Source of the DNA: Candidatus Methanogasteraceae archaeon UBA261 | GTDB taxonomy: Archaea > Halobacteriota > Methanosarcinia > Methanosarcinales > Methanogasteraceae | Assembly (NCBI GenBank): GCA_002506015.1 | Contig: DAWR01000209.1 | Span: 1 to 9,934, forward strand | DNA length: 9,934 nt | Direction: 5' to 3' | Shown here: positions 6,508 to 9,934 of the stretch, piece after piece | How the letters are laid out: each line of letters starts with the position of its first letter | Position numbering within the stretch: the first letter of the stretch is position 1 | The notes under the pieces: model-generated | Database searches by the model: none | The model's input: the letters and a program-made list of their open reading frames with translations, nothing else | Told to the model about the DNA's origin: nothing | Program-made: the position numbers and the translations under genes

Positions 6508-7374
6508 ATGTTACAGGTTTATGCAAATGGCGATTTTGTTCCACAGGATCAGGCAGTGACCTCGATCTATGATCATGGCTTCTTATACGGTGATGGCGTC
6601 TTCGAAGGGATACGCGCATACAATGGGCGTGTCTTCCGGCTGGATGAGCACATCGATCGCTTATACGACTCGGCAAAGGCGATCATGCTGGATATCCCGC
6701 TCTCAAAGGGCGAGATGAAAGATGCAATCCTTGAGACGATACGGGTCAATGATCTGCGGGATGCATACATCCGTCCGATCGTGTCGAGAGGAGTTGGAGA
6801 TCTTGGTCTCGACCCGAGAAAGTGCGAGAGAGCGAATGTGTTCATTATATCTCAGTCGTGGGGTGCGATGTACGGCGATCTGTACGACAAGGGGCTAACC
6901 GCGGTCACAGTTACGGTGCGAAGAAATGCACCTGAATCGTTGTCCCCGAATATCAAATCTCTGAATTATCTCAATAACATCCTTGCAAAGATCGAAGCAA
7001 ACTACAAGGGCGGGGATGAGGCGATCATTCTTGATATACGCGGGAATATCTCCGAAGGATCCGGTGACAACATCTTTGTTGTGAAAAGGGGAATAATCGC
7101 AACTCCGCCGGTCATGAACAACCTGAACGGAATCACGCGCGCTGCCGCAATTGAGATTGCCCAAGATCGCGGCTACACAGTGCGGGAAACTGATCTGGGC
7201 TTGTTTGATCTGTACACCGCAAATGAGGTCTTTGTGACAGGCACCGCAGCCGAGGTTGCGCCGATCACCCTAATCGATGGGCACCCGATCGGTGATGGAT
7301 CTATCGGACCGATCACGAAGGTGCTGCTGAAGGGCTTTCAAGAGCTGACACAAAACGAAGGCACGCCGATTTAG
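6508..7374 (+). CDS. ilvE: Branched-chain amino acid aminotransferase (class IV)
   Basis: A PLP-dependent fold-type IV transaminase that interconverts branched-chain 2-oxo acids and valine, leucine or isoleucine, with glutamate as amino donor; it is the last step of their synthesis. The N-terminus VYANGDFVPQ and the segment IYDHGFLYGDGVFEGIRAYN are family hallmarks. The Schiff-base lysine is Lys150 in PNIKSLNYLNN and the conserved SEGSGDNIF carries Glu183. FVTGTAAEVAPI near residues 242-253 forms part of the active-site wall. Length is 288 residues from ATG 6508, matching archaeal IlvE. An earlier in-frame ATG at 6493 would add MQVDN, but 6508 has AGGT seven nt upstream and fits the family start. 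D-amino acid transaminase is a less likely alternative. TAG stop. Confidence 0.93.
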   Translation: MLQVYANGDFVPQDQAVTSIYDHGFLYGDGVFEGIRAYNGRVFRLDEHIDRLYDSAKAIMLDIPLSKGEMKDAILETIRVNDLRDAYIRPIVSRGVGDLGLDPRKCERANVFIISQSWGAMYGDLYDKGLTAVTVTVRRNAPESLSPNIKSLNYLNNILAKIEANYKGGDEAIILDIRGNISEGSGDNIFVVKRGIIATPPVMNNLNGITRAAAIEIAQDRGYTVRETDLGLFDLYTANEVFVTGTAAEVAPITLIDGHPIGDGSIGPITKVLLKGFQELTQNEGTPI

Positions 7375-7604
7375 ATAAGAGCGCCCGTGTAGATTGTGGG
7401 CAGCTTGCACCGATCGCGCAGAACGGAAGAGTCGTCTGTAATGAGAAAAGGACACTGTACTGTAACCCCTCTCTGCGGTATGGAAACCACCGACGTTGCG
7501 AACTGCAACTGGTGACCCAGGGACCAAAATTGGCATGTTGGTGCGGAAGACGAAGTGTTTCTCAAAACGGGGGTGGCGGCTGGAATGTTCGATTGTGCCT
7601 ACTG

Positions 7605-7780
7605 AACCGAAATAAATCCGTGGTAAAACTTACAGAACAACTAAAATCCGGCACTGTCTAATAATCCGGAGATTTCACCGATTTTAGGATTCGTAGCATT
7701 CATATACCTGTGTAATCCGTGATGAAATCACGAATACAGACGAATTACACGAATTTGGTTGCCACAAGATCCGTGTAGTT
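7605..7780. repeat. Cluster of short AATCCGTG-type motifs in both orientations
   Basis: Forward copies include aataaatccgtggtaa (about 7610-7625), tgtaatccgtgatg (about 7710-7724) and agatccgtgtag (about 7768-7779). Reverse-orientation copies include aaatcacgaatac (about 7725-7738) and gaattacacgaattt (about 7742-7756). CTAAAATC (7641-7648) and GATTTTAG (7680-7687) form perfect 8-nt arms around a 31-nt loop. The segment at 7712-7737 is a near-palindrome (CGTGAT-gaa-ATCACG core). A related motif with the same orientation as CTAAAATCCG lies at 631-643. This resembles a dispersed, degenerate extragenic repeat; the family identity is inferred. Confidence 0.4.
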
Positions 7781-7874
7781 CACTGAACAGTCTGTGTTGT
7801 GTCATGTTGCACATCCGACCAACCATTACAGAAAAGATTGATATGACACGGATACCGAACTTGTGACTGAGGGG

Positions 7875-7901
7875 CAATTCCGGTGAAATGAACCGGAAAT
7901 G
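7875..7901 (+). promoter_or_regulatory. Stem-loop in the osmC leader
   Basis: TTCCGGT (7878-7884) and ACCGGAA (7892-7898) are perfect complements around the 7-nt loop gaaatga. The stem extends to CA/TG after one A-A mismatch. It ends 14 nt before the AAGGAGGTC ribosome-binding site, so it would sit in the 5' untranslated RNA. It could be an operator palindrome or an RNA structure affecting translation; the sequence does not decide between them. Confidence 0.4.
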
Positions 7902-7915
7902 CAGAATTCTCACAC

Positions 7916-7924
7916 AAGGAGGTC
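7916..7924 (+). promoter_or_regulatory. Strong Shine-Dalgarno site that fixes the osmC start
   Basis: AAGGAGGTC is almost fully complementary to the archaeal 16S rRNA 3' end and lies 7-8 nt before ATG 7932. This rules out the in-frame upstream ATG at 7899, which would add 11 residues and place the site inside the coding sequence. Confidence 0.75.
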
Positions 7925-7931
7925 AACACCA

Positions 7932-8351
7932 ATGGACACAAAATTTGTATTTTCGAACAGCCTGGAATGGAATGAGGGATATCAGGCAACCATGTCGTTT
8001 GGCGAGAAAGCAAGCTTCGAGTTTGCCACGCCACCTGAATTCCGCGGTCCTGAAGGCTTCACCAGTCCCGAAGAACTGTTTGTCGCCTCTGCGAATGCAT
8101 GCGTTCTCACAACATTCATCGCAAGAACAAAGAAGGCAGGGATCAACATCCTCGCGTATGAGTCCAGCGCGGATGGCACGCTGGAAAAGGTGGATGGACA
8201 TTTGCTCTTCACGACAATCGTTGTGAAACCACGGATAAAGACGGATGGCGACAAAGAAACCGTGAAGGATATTGTGGAGCAGGTCGAAAAAGGAGCTCTC
8301 GTGCTGAATTCGATGAAGACTGTGGTCACGATAGACGCGATTATCGAATGA
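7932..8351 (+). CDS. OsmC/Ohr family protein, single-cysteine variant
   Basis: OsmC-like proteins are usually thiol-dependent peroxidases that reduce organic hydroperoxides, acting as cytoplasmic dimers. This one has 139 residues, a normal length. Family features are the N-terminal beta strands, PEELFVASANACVLTTFIAR (residues 47-65) with the putative peroxidatic Cys57, the central amphipathic helix (about 107-120), and the terminal VLNSMKTVVTIDAIIE. The second, resolving cysteine expected in a (K)GC(L)VSNS-type context is replaced here: the sequence is KGALVLNS, with Ala122. The usual intramolecular Cys-Cys cycle therefore cannot operate. It may recycle through another thiol or have a non-peroxidase role. 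The stop codon overlaps the ATG of a small downstream frame (ATGA). TGA stop. Confidence 0.88.
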   Translation: MDTKFVFSNSLEWNEGYQATMSFGEKASFEFATPPEFRGPEGFTSPEELFVASANACVLTTFIARTKKAGINILAYESSADGTLEKVDGHLLFTTIVVKPRIKTDGDKETVKDIVEQVEKGALVLNSMKTVVTIDAIIE

Positions 8352-8527
8352 GAAACGCTGACTTTGACCAGTTTGATTTCAAGGCGCCGTGGATGCCACA
8401 GGAACTCTACGATCCGGTGCTGGAATTTAGAGGGGGCATGCCATAGAACAACGGCTATGTGTTTCACGAGTGGAGCCAGATGTATTTGGGGTGTATGGCT
8501 ACCGGGAGGGCTGAACTGATCCATTGA
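8348..8527 (+). pseudogene. Small frame coupled to osmC, interrupted by an amber codon
   Basis: An ATG overlapping the osmC stop (ATGA, 8348-8351) opens a 32-codon frame (MRNADFDQFDFKAPWMPQEL and on) that ends at TAG 8444-8446. The same frame then continues for 26 protein-like codons (NNGYVFHEWSQMYLGCM and on) to TGA at 8525-8527. Both parts have ordinary composition with several Trp, Tyr, Phe and acidic residues, so it looks like the start of a gene decayed by a nonsense mutation and truncation. I do not recognise the family. Alternatives are a genuine 32-residue peptide or read-through of TAG; the latter is unlikely because TAG is a frequent stop codon in this window. Confidence 0.35.
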
Positions 8528-8550
8528 CGCGAAGGAGGGGGTTACACGAC

Positions 8551-8564
8551 TTTTTATTATTTTC
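8551..8564 (+). terminator. T-rich candidate terminator after the osmC unit
   Basis: The run tttttattattttc lies about 200 nt after the osmC stop and shortly after the end of the interrupted small frame. Archaeal RNA polymerase terminates on T-rich tracts without needing a hairpin, so this is a reasonable 3' end for the osmC transcript. Confidence 0.35.
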
Positions 8565-8640
8565 TGGGTGCATTGGATAGCCTTATGTAAGCACAACTGC
8601 CAGAATGGGGCACAATTGGTCCAAAAAGGTGATTACACTC

Positions 8641-8700
8641 TTAATCTGCGTTAATCAGTGGCAAATAAAACTTTTATCCACAAATTAACACTGATTTCAC
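8641..8700. repeat. Imperfect 60-bp palindrome, REP/MITE-like
   Basis: The segment is nearly self-complementary around position 8671 (ATAAAA-C-TTTTAT at the centre). The left arm reads AATCTGCGTTAATCAGTGG. The reverse complement of the right arm reads AATCAGTGTTAATTTGTGG. The arms agree at 15 of 19 positions, and a 2-nt insertion follows in the left arm before the ATAAAA centre. The segment has no coding capacity. It resembles short palindromic extragenic repeats dispersed in many prokaryotic genomes; I cannot test copy number from one window. Confidence 0.5.
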
Positions 8701-8881
8701 CAACCCAATCGTCCAGTGTTTGCAGGATTGGCATCACGTCTTTCAACCGACCAGAAGAGAAACTTTCAGGACCCTTTGAGACCCCTTGATGCATGAAAAT
8801 GACAACATTGTCCTACTAAATTAAAAAGACTTGACCATCCCGTGATTGTTGCAATGGAACCACATCTCAACTACGTCATCC

Positions 8882-8955
8882 GCGCGATCCGTCCCGAGCT
8901 CGGGCATGCCATCGCGCCAGCTGCACCACCCCGCAATGAATTGCGGGGCAGCCCC
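8882..8955. repeat. GC-rich cluster of nested hairpins next to the metacaspase 3' end
   Basis: Three structures occur in 74 nt. First, GCGCGAT (8882-8888) and ATCGCGC (8911-8917) enclose the 12-nt perfect palindrome CCCGAGCTCGGG (8893-8904). Second, CCCCGCAA (8929-8936) and TTGCGGGG (8941-8948) form an 8-bp stem with the loop TGAA. Third, GGGG (8945-8948) can instead pair with CCCC (8952-8955), so the second and third are mutually exclusive. The element lies 7-80 nt beyond the stop codon of the minus-strand metacaspase gene, where it could form a 3'-end or mRNA-protecting structure. It is much richer in G+C than the DNA around it, suggesting an inserted repeat. Confidence 0.45.
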
Positions 8956-8962
8956 GTTCTTC

Positions 8963-9934
8963 TTATATACTCACCTTGATGCCGTACGAACCAGTACCGC
9001 TATGGCTATTGTAATGTTGGACATGGACGTAATACGTAGCAGACGTGAGGTCAGCGACGATTTTCGCGTTCAAACCGCTACCGCTGTCATCATCCCGGTC
9101 AATTAGCTTTGTTTGACTGTCGGGACCGTAGAGCGACATCACAACATCCGTTCGCCCCTCGGTCTCAATCGTATATTGACCGGCTTTTACCGCAGTGAAC
9201 TTATAGGTGTGCTTCTCCCCTGGCAGACTGATTTGAGCTGCAGTGGCTACTGTCTCAACAACCGTGAGTTCAACAAAATCACCATTCGGTGGAATGGTGG
9301 GTGCGGCAAAAGCTCTTCGATTACGAAAATCATCAGATACAGGTCCATACTCGTTGTACTGTGGCTTTTGATCCGATTCTATCAACTCACAGATCGTACT
9401 GTGCAGGTCATCAAGAGTTCCCTGAAATGCACCATCGCTCCATGCATCACATAACGCCATAGTGAAAGCGCCGCCTTTTCGATACCCAGCCGAACCAAAA
9501 CCGTCACGGCATCCGCCTAAATGGATAAGCTGTGCTTTCATCTCAACTGCTTTCTGTGCTTTTCGTGCCACAGGTCTAAATATCGCCTCTTCATTTACAG
9601 GTACAGTCATCCTCCCTCTGTAATTTGTTCCGGAATTGCAACTGTCACTTAACATAATGATGTGAACACCCGATTCGAACTTTGTTAAAGCTTCGTGTAT
9701 TTCGTCATCAATTATTTGTTCACAATAAGCGACAAGCGTCTCATCCTTACCATCCAGTTCGTCTCCGTTATGATCCGGCTGCTGTCCCCCATGACCCGAA
9801 TAATAGAAAACAAAGATATCACCAGCCACCCTATTTTCAGCAGCACGATGCAACGAAGAAAGAATCGCCTCGCATGTTGCCTCCTCTGTTTTCAACGTCT
9901 GTATCTGATATCCAAGGGGTTCTAGTATTCTTGC
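8963..9934 (-). CDS. Metacaspase-like (C14) protease with C-terminal PPC-type domain, N-terminus missing
   Basis: The frame is open to the window edge, so the gene starts outside; 323 residues are visible. The TTG at 9895 is internal, since upstream residues (ARILEPLGYQIQT) continue the caspase fold. The catalytic dyad is His48 in FVFYYSGHGGQ and Cys99 in MLSDSCNSGT. DELDGKDETLVAY and IIDDEIHEAL match metacaspase substrate-pocket and calcium-site regions, predicting cleavage after Arg or Lys. A caspase p10-like part follows (HLGGCRDGFGSAG, GGAFTMAL, QKPQY). The last ~105 residues (LPGEKHTYKFTAVKAGQYTI, LYGPDS, DRDDDSGSG, YYVHVQHY) look like a PPC (pre-peptidase C-terminal) beta-sandwich, common on secreted proteases. 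A signal peptide cannot be judged. Substrate and role are unknown. TAA stop. Confidence 0.9.
   Translation of the reverse strand, partial: ARILEPLGYQIQTLKTEEATCEAILSSLHRAAENRVAGDIFVFYYSGHGGQQPDHNGDELDGKDETLVAYCEQIIDDEIHEALTKFESGVHIIMLSDSCNSGTNYRGRMTVPVNEEAIFRPVARKAQKAVEMKAQLIHLGGCRDGFGSAGYRKGGAFTMALCDAWSDGAFQGTLDDLHSTICELIESDQKPQYNEYGPVSDDFRNRRAFAAPTIPPNGDFVELTVVETVATAAQISLPGEKHTYKFTAVKAGQYTIETEGRTDVVMSLYGPDSQTKLIDRDDDSGSGLNAKIVADLTSATYYVHVQHYNSHSGTGSYGIKVSI

Larger units (their letters stand above)
7375..7931. other. 557-nt intergenic region with repeat-like segments
   Basis: No gene is convincing. Positions 7375-7600 are balanced in composition and hold only short frames, for example a 24-codon frame at 7441-7515 with three cysteines and no ribosome-binding site. 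From about 7605 to 7780 several short copies of an AATCCGTG/ATCACGAAT-type motif occur in both orientations (annotated separately). The last part is the osmC leader, with a hairpin at 7875-7901 and a perfect Shine-Dalgarno motif. A clear TATA box for osmC is not visible. Confidence 0.5.
8528..8962. other. 435-nt intergenic region with structured DNA
   Basis: No recognisable gene is present. It contains a T-rich possible terminator, an imperfect palindrome (8641-8700) and a GC-rich hairpin cluster (8882-8955), each annotated separately. Positions 8701-8830 show only a short near-tandem 10-mer (GACCCTTTGA then GACCCCTTGA, about 8770-8789). A plus-strand frame from ATG 8854 to TGA 8979 (41 residues, no ribosome-binding site) spans the hairpins and runs into the opposing gene, so it is probably not a gene. 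Confidence 0.5.

Noticed and set aside
7371..7565. Minus-strand 64-codon frame downstream of ilvE
   Set aside because: It has no ribosome-binding site, no recognisable family and only a four-base overlap with the ilvE end. It is probably chance.
7605..7780. CRISPR array
   Set aside because: The repeats are short, degenerate, in both orientations and irregularly spaced, with no spacers of uniform length and no cas genes.
4176..8446. Genome-wide pyrrolysine decoding of TAG
   Set aside because: TAG ends four intact genes in this window (site-2 protease, iscS, iscU, ilvE). Organisms that use pyrrolysine usually keep TAG rare, so the two suggestive junctions are better explained by fission or decay.
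7982..8596. Minus-strand 204-codon frame opposite osmC
   Set aside because: It is antisense to a well-supported OsmC gene with a perfect ribosome-binding site, and its translation resembles no family.
8846..9106. Plus-strand frames over the hairpin cluster and the metacaspase 3' end
   Set aside because: They overlap the PPC-domain coding sequence on the other strand, lack ribosome-binding sites, and include repeat-like hairpins.
9893..9895. TTG as the start codon of the metacaspase gene
   Set aside because: The frame continues upstream to the window edge with residues that fit the caspase fold before SGHG, so the gene is cut by the window rather than starting here.

Overview
The window looks archaeal, most likely from a Halobacteriota euryarchaeon of the methanogen/ANME type. 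The supports are an archaeal translation initiation factor aIF1 with its N-terminal zinc-binding cysteines, a two-PDZ archaeal site-2 protease, a methanogen-type radical SAM protein, a CCA-less tRNA-Thr with U as discriminator base, TATA-type promoters and GGAGG ribosome-binding sites. The lineage below that level is a guess.

Layout. Positions 1-630 hold no convincing gene: a T-rich stretch, then an extremely G-poor A/C-rich stretch (about 240-600) framed by a TATA-like box and a T-run. A site-2 protease (minus, 631-2280) and a radical SAM protein (plus, about 2483-3961) diverge from a shared promoter region that contains a strong inverted repeat. A tRNA-Thr(CGU) follows at 4014-4087. A tightly packed minus-strand operon reads aIF1 -> iscS -> iscU (6039 down to 4176), with 1 nt and 0 nt between genes. 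It diverges from a plus-strand pair, a DUF192 protein and a branched-chain aminotransferase (6098-7374). A 557-nt repeat-bearing gap leads to an OsmC-family gene (7932-8351) and a small amber-interrupted reading frame. A second gap (8528-8962) carries an imperfect palindrome and a GC-rich hairpin cluster. The window ends inside a minus-strand metacaspase-like protease (C14) with a C-terminal PPC-type beta domain; its N-terminus lies outside the window.

How the genes fit together. iscS and iscU form a minimal Fe-S cluster assembly pair (sulfur donor and scaffold), and the neighbouring radical SAM enzyme is a typical 4Fe-4S client, although it is not in their operon. The remaining genes are core metabolism (ilvE), stress or redox functions (OsmC) and proteolysis (S2P, caspase-like). 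No CRISPR array, insertion sequence, prophage or defence island is visible. The points most worth checking are the in-frame iscS-TAG-iscU junction after a Ser/Gly-rich tail, the G-depleted block at 240-600, the promoter palindrome at 2321-2348, the metacaspase-PPC protein, and the structured DNA at 8641-8955.
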